Below, one piece after another: positions 1 to 20,944 of a stretch of 64,000 bases of DNA. The translations under genes were made by a program, and so were the position numbers. Position 1 is the first letter of the stretch, and every line of letters begins with the position of its first letter. Origin of the DNA: Sphagnum compactum (taxonomy: Eukaryota > Bryophyta > Sphagnopsida > Sphagnales); assembly GCA_965153455.1 (NCBI GenBank), contig OZ234493.1, positions 30,432,213 through 30,496,212 of the forward strand, written 5' to 3'. The notes under the pieces were generated by a model, which searched no databases, was not told where the DNA came from, and saw only the letters and a list, made by a program, of their open reading frames with translations.

Positions 1-770
1 TATGTTTGAAAATTAAAAAAAGCGATGGCAGCAAGCTGGCATCGCCTTTTTCCTTTGTGGTTGGTGTTGCGACAAAAAGAAGGTGACAACAGCTGTCGTT
101 GCCTTCTTCTGTGGCGAGTGTTGTAGAAAAGAAGAAGGCGACGGTAGCTATCGTCGCCTTCTTCTATGGTTAGTGTTGCAGAGAAAAAGAAGGTGACAAC
201 AACTGTTGTTGCCTTCTTCTATGGTGGGTGTTGTAGAGAAGAAGAAGGTGACGACAGCTATTGTCGCCTTCCTTTATGGTGGGTGTTGTAGAAAAGAAGA
301 AGGCAACGACAGCTACCGTTGCCTTCTTCTGTGGTGGGTGTTGCAGAGAAGAAGAAGGCAACAATAGTTGTCGTTGCCTTCTTCTGGGGTGGGTGTTGTA
401 GAGAAAAAGGTGATGGTAACTATCGTCGCCTTCTTCTGGGGGGGGTGTTGCAGAGAAGAAAAAGGCTACGGCAGTTGCTATTGCCTTATTTTGTGGCAAG
501 TGTTATAGAGAAGAAGAAGGCAACGACAGTAGCTGCTACCATCACCTTCTTCTTTGCCTTCTTTTATGGTGGTGTTGCAACAACAAAGGCGACGACAGCT
601 TGTTGCCATCGCCTTCTTATCTGTGTTTGAGAAAAAGAAGACGACGATAACTTTCGTCACCTTCTTTGATGGCTTTGTTGCAAAAAAAAGTGACGACAAC
701 TACCGTAGCCTTTTTCGGTGGTTTTGTTATGAAAAAGGTGACGATAGCAATGTTGGTTCCTTTGTCGCAA
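1..770. repeat. Minisatellite of hairpin-forming units of about 55-60 bp
   Basis: About 13 imperfect units run from the window edge to about 770. Each holds a quasi-palindrome of the type GAAGAAGGCGACGA...TCGTCGCCTTCTTC with arms of about 14 nt around a short CAGCTA-like centre, followed by a linker such as TATGGTGGGTGTTGTAGA. The unit at about 130-166 is a clear example. Short open frames on both strands are by-products of the repeat and are rich in K, R and F. The array continues beyond the left edge. It runs directly into the dispersed repeat at about 740, whose first bases (TGACGA) resemble part of the unit. Confidence 0.85.
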
Positions 771-1590
771 CCCTACTTCGAGAGAGTGTGAGGATGGGAC
801 TCACACTCCCAAAATGGGGACTTGGGAGTCCTCCGAGACTCCCAAAAATTTAGAGTTCGATTGCAGGGGTCAAAACACCTTGCATTCAGGATTTTTTTAT
901 ATTATTGAAAAACTATTGAAGTGTAGATGTCGAAAATGGGCTTGCATGAGCCATTTGGATATCTTCAGCATAAATTATGGCCAAAAGAAGGGCCGAGAGT
1001 TAAATTTACAGTTTGACTCCCGACCATTAAAAGTCAGGAATCGACTCGACCTCGGTGTGTGCAGGTGAAGTGCAACACACTGTTGAAAAGCTCTCGACGA
1101 GAGCTACAACTTTGCTTTAGACCTCGTCTCAATCAGAGGTCCGAGCAAAGAGTTATAGCTTTGCAAAGTTGTGAAAGTCCAAACTGGGATAGTTTTGGGA
1201 CTCCTCCTTGGGAGTCTCGGGACAAAAAACCATTTGGATGTAGGCTCTGCGGAAAGACGCAGAGAATACTATATGGGGGAAGATGGTGGCTTCCCCTGAA
1301 TTCGGGCCGTGGTGAGTCTTGTGAGTCTAGAGTTGCCTGTGGCTTGTCCTAGCACTAAAGGTGATCCAAAAAGTGATATAACCAACTTGTTGGTTGGTTT
1401 GATGCAGATTCGAGTGAGTAACTAAAGCTTGTCACTCTTCCTAGTCCCATCTTGAAGCCTCAGCACGCCCCTCTACCCCTTTTAGTGCTGAGAGCTGGGA
1501 GCGTGCCCCGAGTTCCTCACAATTTCCCTGTTTAAGTAATTTAAACCCATCTTGGGTCTAACTAGGAACTTGGGAGCGCGTCACTAGTTC
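740..1590 (+). mobile_element. Dispersed repeat copy 1, LTR-like (about 0.85 kb)
   Basis: This stretch is the reverse complement, with roughly 20-25% divergence by eye, of 54551-55398. Shared landmarks in the same order are ACTCACACTCCCAAAA, GGTGTGTGCAGGTG.AGTGCAACACAC, GACTCCTCCTTGGGAGTC, ACCAACTTGTTGGTTGGTTT, CAGCACGCCC and a terminal GGAACTTGGG.GCGC..TCA. The homologous block starts near TGACGA and ends in TCA, so it could be a solo LTR. I see no target-site duplication and no coding domain. Class of element is unproven. Confidence 0.65.
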
Positions 1591-2309
1591 ATTAAAATTG
1601 AGAATTAACAATGAAATGGTGGTTTTCTTGAATGTTGAAAGTTATAATGGCTAGAGGAAGCAGACTAAAGAAAGGTGGTGATTTGGAAGCTTAGAAATAA
1701 AATGTTGTTTCATCAGAACTAACAATTGGGAAACAAAACATTGATCCATTACAATTAGGACTTGGGGAACAAAATGTTGTTCGATTAAAATCGAGACCTG
1801 GGGAATAAAATGTTGTTCCGTCAGAACTGAGAATTGATGAATTAAACAATTTATGTGGCTTAGAGTTAACAATGGTGATAGTTTACAATTCAAATGATGA
1901 GATCACTCCCAATACAGATTGGGAGTTTCGATCAAGAAATGGTGGGTTAGATTGTTTTTAAATTTACATACATTAGATTAAATGCAGATAAAGAAATTGT
2001 ACAAGTTTTTTTAAGTTTAATTATATCCGCAGCTTCCATCATTTGATGGAAGAAATGATGGAAGCTTCGGGATTTTTTTTATCAATATCTTTTAATTGCA
2101 ATAATTGAAAATAATTAGAGTTTGCAGTACTGACATTTGATTGTGTGATTTTACGTTTTGCAATACCTGAATTCTATTTTTTGAACTTTTTATGTGTAAG
2201 GTTTTAGGGTTAGGATTTTTTTATTACAAAGTACTAACTTTCTTTAAAAAAAATTTGGTTTAGGTTCGGAACTTGAAACCAACTAGGCCTCTCAACCACC
2301 GACACCCCC
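1591..2309. other. AT-rich intergenic stretch
   Basis: No gene is recognised. A short direct repeat is visible at about 1690-1830, where the phrase GGGGAATAAAATGTTGTT and close variants recur three to four times at about 55-60 bp. A short inverted repeat around CTTCCATCATTTGATGGAAG lies at about 2033-2055. Confidence 0.5.
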
Positions 2310-3235
2310 TTGTGCACCTAATATGGCTTGGAAGAACAAAGAATGGATGAAGGTTGGGTCGAAATGGAAGTGTAAAATTGGCACTTGCATTGTCGCATAT
2401 TGTGTCAAATGGTTGTTGACTAAGCATTTGAAGGAGGTGCATGGCTTGGTGGTAGAAAAGGCCAAAATTTGGGAAGCCTTCAACTTCTGAAAGAGACCTT
2501 CAACATCAAGACCATCTTAAAATGAACGTTCGTATTTTGGGAAATGCCATGGCTATGTAAAGGCGAAATGATCAAAAGGTTGCTAGTTGCGCTCGTGCCA
2601 AAGCCTAACGCGAGTGAGATAAGTTGGTAATTGTTGCAGAACAACGTCCACCATTACCAAAACCAACTTTGGTCAAATTAACTTCAAAGCAATTGTTACA
2701 GGTGCTGGGTTTTAATGTTTGGGGCATGGGAAACATGCCTTGAGATGCAACATCATGGATGGAAAAGGATGAAGATTTACAAAAGATGATTCGATCCACC
2801 CGTTCTGCATATGCACGACCATTGAAAATGGCACGAGATGTTAAAAATTGGGATCGAGAGTGCACTAAAACAAGTCGGACACAAGAGTTGACAGATGTAT
2901 TGGATTTCCATGAATCTCCATGGAAGGTAATAAACAATAATAATCAATGTTTATTATTTTTTATAATTTTGTTTCATCCAAAGTGTGTTAAGGTTTAACT
3001 TGGTAGTTTTTGGGTGTTTATAGGGTTGAGGGCACAACAAAGGAAAAATTTGTTGTAAATGTAATTTAGGTTGAAATGCAACGCCGCCATCTGTACATTG
3101 TTCGTCATGCAGCAAGGGTTGCAAATGTGATTCATGTTGAGATGCAAGTCACCATCAGTACACTATTCATCATGTAGCAAGGGCTACCAATGCAGCTGTT
3201 GCTTACCGAGCTAAACACGAGATTGTAGATAATGA
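2310..3235 (+). pseudogene. Degenerate C2H2 zinc-finger protein remnant
   Basis: In frame from about 2320, bases 2371-2442 encode a textbook C-x4-C-x12-H-x4-H zinc finger preceded by a W-rich basic segment (EWMKVGSKWKC). Just after it the frame breaks near 2465. A second frame continues with recognisable coding sense (basic segment ending LGNAMAM, then RRNDQK) interrupted by stops, and a third segment at 2759-2925 reads MEKDEDLQKMIRSTRSAYAR. A possible donor GTAATA follows at about 2926, and 3070-3235 holds two diverged copies of a VEMQRRHLYIVRHAA-like segment. Several stops and at least one frameshift make it a pseudogene. It resembles a multicopy, probably transposon-associated plant family, but I cannot name it. 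Function is unknown. Confidence 0.5.
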
Positions 3236-3625
3236 TATGGTTTAGGGTTTCCACTTTATATAGTTAGTTAGGTTTTTTCAACCCTTTCCTTTTTTGGACT
3301 ACCCAATTTTTGAAGTTTGGTCCTTTAATATATTATAAAGAATTTTTTTTTTCATTGGGTTCTTTAACAAATTTGGATCCACCCATTTTTGTACATCTTT
3401 TATCAAAATAATATTTTCTTCTAGTCACACTTGTTTGATGGGTATATGGTTAATCATACATGTTTTTTTTTTCATAATCTTCTTAATACTTTAGATGTAA
3501 GAATCAAAACTTAAATAGGCCCATATGAATAAGCAACATTAATTTGTCTAAGGTTTACAAATATCAAATGAACATTGTACGATACTTACATCCTTTTTAT
3601 TATAATTTCCATAAGGCCATTTCAA
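3236..3625. other. AT-rich spacer
   Basis: No coding, RNA or repeat structure was recognised apart from T-rich runs. Confidence 0.4.
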
Positions 3626-4050
3626 ATATGCAATACCCACATATAGGTCTTGTAAATAGTTATTGGTTTTTTCATCCATTGCAATACCCGCATATAGGTT
3701 TTGTAAATAGTTGCTGGTTTTTGCATCCATTACAATACCCGCATATAGGTTTCGTAAATAGTTGCTGGTTTTGCATTCATTACAATACTCGCATATAGGT
3801 GTCGTAAATAATTGCTGGTTTTTGCATCCATTGCAATACCTGCATATAGGTCTCGTAAATAATTTTTTTTTACATGCATTGCAATACCCGCATATAGGTC
3901 TCGTAAATAGTTTTTTTTTACATGCATTGTAATACCCGCATATAGGTCTAGTAGTTGATTTTTTTAACATCCATTATGGTACCCACATATAGGTCCATAA
4001 ATAATTGTTGATTTTTAACATATTTTGCAATACTTGCATATAGGTTCCCA
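3626..4050. repeat. Tandem array of a 51-bp unit, about 9 copies
   Basis: The core CAATACCCGCATATAGGT recurs at about 3639, 3691, 3742, 3792, 3843, 3891, 3939, 3985 and 4037, giving a unit of about 46-52 bp whose spacer reads TAAATAGTTGCTGGTTTTTG CATCCATT in the less diverged copies. Copies diverge toward the right end. Because 51 is divisible by three, the array stays open on both strands and makes spurious repetitive ORFs. Confidence 0.85.
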
Positions 4051-4420
4051 TTGTAATATTTATGGGATTCATATGACATAATAATCTAATCTAAGTATCA
4101 ACAAATAATGTCATAATTAAGGAATTAGTAAAAAATAATTTCAAATAATGTAAATGATTGTTATCATATGTAAACAATCATTTATTTCTTCATGTTAATT
4201 AACCGATTATTTGGTTGAACCTTAATTATTCAGATAATTAAAATTTAGATCTAAAAATCAAATCAATAATTTGATATTTAATTTATTATCTTAATTAGAT
4301 TTTTTTTAATGTTAATAAGTTATTCAAATCATTATTTTAGATAATTATCCATGATAATTAATTGTCATAAAATTAACTTAGGTATATAAAGAGACATATT
4401 TTGGGTTCCCAAACCACTTA

Positions 4421-4725
4421 TTTTGAAATGACCTTACATGTGGGTATTGCATTTAGGGTTGATATTCACCTAAGGTTGTCTAAATCACCTATGGATTATT
4501 TCAAAATGAACTTGCATGCAAATATTGCATATAGGCTTTAGTTTCATTGAAAGGCCACCCAAACTACATACTAGATATTTTGAAATGACCTTACATGGGT
4601 ATTGCATTTAGGGTTGGGTCTGCACTTCAGGTTACCTAAATCACCTATGGGTTATATCGAAATGAACTTGAATATGAGTATTGCATTTAGGGCTAAGTAT
4701 TCATATAATTTTGCAATATCCGCAC
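4421..4725. repeat. Tandem array of a 79-bp unit, about 4 copies
   Basis: Units start near 4421, 4499, 4578 and 4656 with TTTGAAATGACCTTACATG or a close variant, followed by TATTGCATTTAGGGTT and, in copies 1 and 3, CTAAATCACCTATGG. Copies 1 and 3 are closer to each other than to 2 and 4, which suggests that a 157-bp dimer was duplicated. The TATTGCAT/CATATAGG wording recalls the 51-bp array just upstream, so the two may share origin. Confidence 0.7.
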
Positions 4726-6160
4726 ATATACTTATTTTCACGAACTAGAAATTTGGCCTTAATTTTTTGAATAATTAAATAAAATTTGTAACAAAACATA
4801 AAAAAAAAAATGTCTATTACCATTTGGTAATATTTCCAAGTTCAAGTTCTTTCATTTTCTTTTAAAAAATATAAAATGACACTTGCATTGTTTAACATAT
4901 GTTTAACCCTTAAAAATTCCGCCCAAAATGCACTTTAGATTTATTTTAATTATTATATGTCCCAAATTCTAAACCTAAACCATAATTTTAACGTTAAATA
5001 GTAAATTTTATATTAAACCCTAACCCATTGTATCATTAATGTGACCAATTTTGCATTATGTTCAATTTTATATATGTTAAATCATGTTATAAAATGAATA
5101 AATAATTTTGAAAACATGAATTTCATGATGTATTGGTAGGGAATCAAATATTTAAAAAATATTTTTATGTTTCACGGTTAATGAATTATCACAATATGAT
5201 CCATGTATTGCATTTAAACACAAGTGGGTTAGGAAATATTGAACTTTAACAACTATGGAACATATGGAAACAAAAGAAATTCATAATTATGTTATAAATC
5301 TAAACAAGTGATAAGATCAAAAACTAATACAATGAGTAAAATCTAAAGTATAAACCTTAAGCCTTGATATATATGAATCAAAGTCCTAAACATTAAATTA
5401 TAAGGCATAACTCTAAAAATCTAAATGATATTTTGCCATAAGCCCTATTACAACCCTAACTATACAAACCCTTACAAAAAAAAGTCTTAATGATATATGC
5501 CCTAAACCCAAAAAACTATACAAAGTATACAAATTATGTAATGCAAAAAAAAAAAAAAGGAAAAAATTTAAAAACGAAAATTTAAAGCTTTTAAACTACA
5601 AAGATTTTCTGATAAAGAAAAACCTTAATCTTAAAAAATAATCAAATAAATTTTGTAAAAAATTGAAAGAAAATATATGTTTTTTACCTTTGTGTGATCT
5701 CTCCAAACTAATTTTTTCCACTCTTTTTAAAAAATATATAAAATGAAATTGTATTACTTCACATATATCTAAACTTTAAAATTTCCCCCCCAAATTTAGC
5801 TTAGTTTAGGTTAATTACTATAGATTTGGAAAAACTTGGTAACTAATTTATGTGTCCCAACCTTAAACTTAAACCATAATCCAATAGTACATACTTATAA
5901 TAATTACATGGAAAGATGTATTGTAATGTCCATTCCATAAATAAATTAAATAAACTCAATTTAGTAAAATATGCATTAACTGAACTAAAATTGCTACAAT
6001 TATGACATTGTTTCCACTATAAATTGTTTGTAATAACTACATAATCCATTAACCTATTTTCATAATCCATTGAACTAGGACGAACCTTAATAAATTGATA
6101 GGTAGGATTAGGGGGCTAGGGGGGGTGGGAAAAGTGAGCAGGTAATTAGTTAGGTATTTG
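4726..6160. other. AT-rich intergenic DNA
   Basis: Very AT-rich, with scattered CCCTAA-type words and A-runs such as the one at about 5547-5560. No gene or named element was recognised. Confidence 0.4.
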
Positions 6161-6600
6161 GCTATGTAAAAAACGTAGGTAGGTAGGTGAACATAGTGGT
6201 AGGTAGGAAGGTGGGTGCATAGGTAGGTAGTTGGGTTAGTAAGCAAGTTAGTAAGTAGAAAGGAAGTTTAAGGGGCAAGGTAGATAGGTTATTAGAGTAG
6301 GTAGGCATGTAGGTAGGTAAGTTAGTAGATAGGAAAAAAGTTACATTAACAAGGTAACTAGGTAGATAAGCAAGTTAGTACGTAGGAAATAAGTTACCTT
6401 ATCAAGGTGACTAGGTTTGTAAAGTACTTATGTCAATAGGGTGGCTTTGTATATAGGGTTGGTAAATAATAATATAATTAGGTTAGTACGGTAGGTAGTT
6501 AGTACAATGGTTAGGACAATAGGGTAGGTAGTTAGTATAGTAGTTAGGTCAATAGGATAATTAATTATTAAGGTAGCTATGTCAGGGATAATTAGTAAGG
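6161..6600. repeat. Degenerate (GTAGGTAG)n-derived simple repeat
   Basis: GTAG/TAGG tetranucleotide tracts alternate with longer diverged units (GGTAACTAGGTAGATAAGCAAGTTAGTA types). The same motif family forms a purer array at about 41,250-41,360 and a short one at about 63,480-63,570. Confidence 0.7.
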
Positions 6601-7560
6601 TAGCTATGTGTGAAGTCAAGTCACAGGGAAAAAACAACCAAGAACAAACAAATAAAAAAAAAGTATAAAGCTTAGCAACGAAAAGAAATGGACTGTGATG
6701 AACCCCATTGAACACCGAATGAAAAAATGTAGCCCATCCAGTGGACAAAACGGCCAATTGGTGCATTGGTGGTTCCTAGTTCACTTTGGCCCTAATTAAA
6801 TGACATACATTTCCACCCATTGAATTTTTTTCAAAATATTCCATAAAAATCACTGTTTAATATACATTGATAACTTTTTTCAAAAATATTTGATACAAAT
6901 GAAAGAAGATATAATGGATGAAGTCCTTCATCATTATTTGCATGGATGAATTCTATCAATAAACCCACCTTACAACAAAATAGTTTGCTCGGAAAATGAA
7001 ATAATCCACCCTTTGCAAAGTGTAGATTTTGCTTTAAAACATGTCCATCTAGTCTAAGGTAGGTTTTAGGAGTGAGAAGGTCTTACACCTTAAAATCTTA
7101 AACTAATTAAAATATTAAGTTGTAGGATCCCTCCCTAAAAATGCACAAATAACTGTGTCTCTAAATAGCTATTACACATTGAACTTGCACTTCACTCAAG
7201 GTATAATATATATATAAGAATTTCATTCGGAAATTTTTGATTTTTCTGATGCAAATTCAACTAAATTTTCCTATAAAAATATTGTCAAAATTTAAGATAT
7301 CACAAGACTTAAGCCCCCCAAAAAAATTTAAAATCCTAATTAATTTATAGTTTTTTACTTAACAACCAATATATTGCACCATATATTTTTATTCACATAT
7401 TTTTTATTTTTAAATTTTGACTGGTGTTCCCCAGATGAAGAATAGAAAGGGGGATGAATGAACGAGGAACTGAGATGAAATCATGAAAACGGTGTCAATA
7501 AGTATCAAAAGTTATCATTAGAGGAATACCCATTAGTTTGTCCCCAGTTTGATCCCTTGT
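6601..7560. other. Intergenic spacer before the gene island
   Basis: AT-rich, with no recognisable gene. Base composition rises sharply in GC at about 7590, which marks the start of the SR140 leader. Confidence 0.4.
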
Positions 7561-8896
7561 TTTACTGTTTCGTCCCCTATTGTGTTTGGTTCCGTCCAAT
7601 TAGGAGGAAGTCCTTAGCGCCACGAGAGAACGAGACGACGGCGATGTCGCTATGGAGTTCCTCTCCTTCTCTCTCTGTGCCCCGCCCGCAATCGCAAAGA
7701 AGAAACGGAATCGCAAGTTCGGGGAGCCTTTGAGAAGCTCGAGCAAGAAGAACAACAGCTCTGATAGTGACGGTGCTGGAGTTTTCATTAAGAGTTGACA
7801 AAGAAGAAGAAGAAGAAGAAGAAGAAGAAACCTAGTGGGGAGGAGCAGGAGGAGAACGAGGACTGGATTTGAGGTTTAGGGTTTGATGCTCATTCGAGCG
7901 CGCGGGGGTTGCAAGATTTGTTTTGTGATTGGTTGGTTTGTTCGAAATGGAGAGGCGTGTTGTTGTGTGCCGTGGCTGCTCTTGCCGGTTATGATCGTCG
8001 ATCACTTTTGAAGCACGACCGGGGGAGGGAGGCGGGGGAAGGGGGAAGGCAGAGGGTTTGGACTTTGACCATGACTCTCCGGGGCGGCGATGCCGTATCG
8101 GAACCGGATAACGTACAGTTTCTTCTTCCCTGTTACTATCGCTCTCTGTCTTTCGGGACTTTGTTCTACTAAATCTTTGCTCCGAGGACAAGTACACATG
8201 TCCAGGAGTTTGTTGTTGTTTAGTCGGTGGGGTGTTTGAGTACTAGAGAAATTGGTAACCTTTCTTCCTTAGGAGGAACTGTAACTGAGAAAGATCCTCC
8301 ACAACACCCATTTCTCATGATCAGTACCATGGCCTCTCTCCAATCAATTGTCTCTGAGGTTTTTTGTCTTAGGGTTTTCTGGCACTTAAAGCATTTCTCA
8401 GTGGCATTGAGTATGTTTCCAGGTGCAAAACCGGGTTCTGCTATGTAGTTATCCATGATATTAATTCTAGGTGCCCAGTGACTCTGAAGCAGCTAAAGTA
8501 TTATTGCGCAGTACATGTGTTGACTTCTAGGTGAATTGCTTGCAATGTCAGACAGTGTGTACTGTTCAAATTCAAATGGTTCTGTTTTGTGTGTTTTGGA
8601 GTTTGTGGAACTTTTTATGATCCATTAAGATAGGGTAGAATCTGAGTGTTCCCTGAGCCAAGGAATGGCAACATATCACAGAAGTGCATTTCACTGAACA
8701 AACTGGTGCACAAACAAGCTTGTTGTTGTTGTTAGGTGGATTCTTTATGACATTGCATATTGCACTTCTTTTCTCAAGTCTGTGCTGTTTGTTTGAGAGA
8801 AGCAGTTGTACAAAGTGTGTTTGGGTGCTGCTTTGTGTAACCAGTTTTAAGGTACATTTTGCTGGCTCATGTCTGCAGTCTGGTACAACAGAGAAG
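7561..8896 (+). promoter_or_regulatory. Promoter, 5' leader and probable leader intron of SR140/RRC1
   Basis: A GC-rich block at about 7590-8200 with a GAA microsatellite (7802-7829) lies upstream of the conserved SR140 start. A good acceptor (CATGTCTGCAG, ending 8878) sits 18 nt before the ATG at 8897. The simplest reading is a non-coding first exon at about 7.6-7.9 kb and a leader intron of about 1 kb ending at 8878. Several short upstream ORFs lie in the block. The exact transcription start and the donor are not determined. Confidence 0.4.
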
Positions 8897-18279
<9,383 letters not shown>

Positions 18280-18770
18280 CTTTTCTTGAAGCAAAGATTC
18301 ATGACCTCTATGTTTTTATTTGAGCTCACAGAGATTTTAGTATTCAACAAGGATTGGTTGCTTGTTAGAGGAGTTTGTATATACAAATTCAAAAGTGTCT
18401 TGTTCATGGGGTTGCCTTACGCATTTCCCTGCTCACTTGCTTGGGTATCCATTGTCAGGAACTGATGAAGTCAGTAGGGATGTTATGGTAGGTGGTCAAT
18501 ATGGCAATACCATGCATGTTTCTGTTGAAGGTCACCCCAACATGCAGATGGGGCACACAGTTGTGGAAGCAACTTATTGCCAAGAGGGGGACACTTAGAG
18601 GTGGCATCATATATATATTAAGAAGATAGGTGGTCTTTTTTGTTTTGTTTTGTGGCCACACTTTAACCCTTCTAAACTATATTCTTATGTTGAAGTGCAT
18701 TGATATACCTGATAAGTCTGCTGACTGAATATAAACTCATGTAATAAATTTTCTGAACAACAAGTTCAGG
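18280..18770 (+). other. Probable 3' UTR of SR140/RRC1
   Basis: Follows the TAG at 18277-18279. A canonical AATAAA lies at about 18743-18748, which would end the transcript near 18770. Past it, about 18,770-19,679 is the convergent spacer and probably contains the 3' UTR of RPL18A on the other strand. No gene is recognised there. Confidence 0.4.
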
Positions 18771-19679
18771 ATTTACTTGGTTTTTAAAAAGAGGGCTTGA
18801 ACTACAAATACCTCAATTGTTTGTCAATAACAGACTCCAAAGCAACCAAAGACAAAATAAAAAATTACCGAGAAGCTCCCAATGAATCAAAGAAGAGTTC
18901 ATGTTCATGAAATCATCCCATGTACATTTGAGTGATAAACTAGAAGAGTTTAATATTTAGATGTAGAAGTGTGGCACAGAGGCCCACAGAGAGTTTAGTA
19001 CCATTGCATTGTTATAATTAAGATTGAACAAAGCAACAATATATATCCATGGCAACATCCAAAGACATGACAGTTCCCTTTTGGTGTCAACACCTCCTTT
19101 ATGAAGCACAGTTTGTCAAATGCTTCTGCTGTACTCACAGTATAGATAGTCGGGCATATAATTTCATACATGTCCATGGATGGGTACCCATTAGATTCCC
19201 TTACATTGCTAAGAGCATGAGCTTGGGTATAAGCTTTTCTGTGGAAATTGGTTAGGTCCCACATAAACATTGTTGCCTATTGTGGTGATGAGATTTGATC
19301 ATATGCCATCACAAGATTTCAGCAACCACTTTGAAGCATACCAAGGCTCAAAAACTTGGACCTCATGGAAAACCTAAAGTTCATTGATCACTGGAGTTCC
19401 CTAAGCCCCCCAAAAAAAAATGCTATATGCAAATACATGAAGTTTTTTGTTAACAATTCATATATCATAATGATTGAAAAAGGTCATGAATTGCTCATTA
19501 AAACTTGGTGAAAAGTGTGTGTTGGTCCTTGACGGGGATCTCCAAATAAACAGCAGACCTCAATATCACATTCAGTGAAAAAAATTTGGGAGTTAAACAA
19601 TATCCATGGTAGCACAGACAGAGTCTCTGCCTGTGGTGTTGAGTCAACAACAGATCTAAACATCATCATCTGAGAGTCA

Positions 19680-20944
19680 CTACACAAATGTATTGGGGCG
19701 AGTAGCCTTGTATGTTGTCTTCAACTTCCTGCTAGGAGGCCAGATCTTGCGGTATGTCAAAGGGAACTTGATCTTTGAGTCATGGAACTGCTTAGTGTTC
19801 TCACGCTTGCACAATGAGACAGGTATGGTGGCTGTTTTGATGATCTGAATGCAGGTGAAACGCACACGGTGACGAGATGCCATCTCATCATACATTTGCT
19901 CAACTGCTCCATTCAGGGTTGTGTCACGGTACTCCTTGTACATGTTATGATACCCTGTCCTGCTCTGAAACCTCACCCAGATACCAAAGTTCTTGGATGT
20001 TGTTGGGTACTTCTCAAAAATCTGCAATCCAGAAAAAAAAAAACCCTTACTTGCAATTCTGCAGAACAGCACCTCGAAAAAAATGCTACATGGGTAACTC
20101 TAGAAAAGTATTGTCCTCATTCTCCCAGCCTTTGTGCATGGAATAGGGTCAAGCTTATTTTTCCACCAGGAGGAGAGACGTGCTAGAGATAGCAATGGTT
20201 AACCAACACTGAATGTCCTCAATTTACAAAAAAATGCACATAACTGTTGACAAACAGTGAAAAAAAATCCTTCTCACCTCATTCACAGCAAGTAATTGCC
20301 CATGTGATTTTTTCACTTTCTGCAACTTCCTGAGAAAATACCTGGCACAACAGACATCTACTACATGATAGAGAATGGCAAGGGAGCAATGATCCTAAGT
20401 TGGAAATATGGCAATAGAGGAAACCCCATTAAAACTCTATTCTGACCTCAAAGGAAAAGACTACAACTCAGATACCCAGACATTGAAGCATACTCTTGTG
20501 ACATATCTCATATGCACAAGTTTGCCTGCATGCCCAAGTTCCCTCAACCAAAAAGGCAGGAACTTCACACAATAATCGTGAGTCCAGTCATTGCCTCCAA
20601 TATGCCATCTTAGCCTAGTGTATATTGAGGTATTGACATGCCAAAACCCTAGCTGTCCCACACATTGAGAAAGAAGAATGTTACCAAAACTTAGACTTGG
20701 CGCATTCTTGATTGGTATCCCAAAGCTTCATGCGATAGATCTTGGGCTGCTCATTTGTGGACGATGGCAGCGCCCGTCCCACCACCTGGTATTGATGAAG
20801 CTGCTCCCATGCCGCACCAAATCACACAAACCAAAAGTCCGAAAACAGCTCCAGGTATCCGGCATCACAAGATAGAAAAGCTAGATTGAAAAAAAAGGAT
20901 AAACAAGAGGAGCAAGAGGAAGGATTACATACCCGAAAACTCAT
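19680..20944 (-). CDS. RPL18A: 60S ribosomal protein L18a (eL20)
   Basis: Structural protein of the large cytosolic ribosomal subunit. Exons on the minus strand: 20944-20933 (MSFR, only 12 nt), 20800-20685, 20341-20278 and 20021-19680. They join to 534 nt and 177 aa, the usual plant length. Recognisable segments are [92 protein letters not shown] and the C-terminal RPNTFV. The tiny first exon with an intron right after the fourth codon is a familiar arrangement in plant members. Position 2 of intron borders is GT-AG in all three introns. It is divergent from EBP2, with about 540 bp between the two start codons, and convergent with SR140. Confidence 0.95.

Noticed and set aside
170-699. Overlapping ORFs on both strands, rich in K/R/F
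   Set aside because: Products of the hairpin minisatellite, not genes.
3544-3970. Repetitive ORFs on both strands
   Set aside because: The 51-bp unit is a multiple of three, which keeps frames open by arithmetic.
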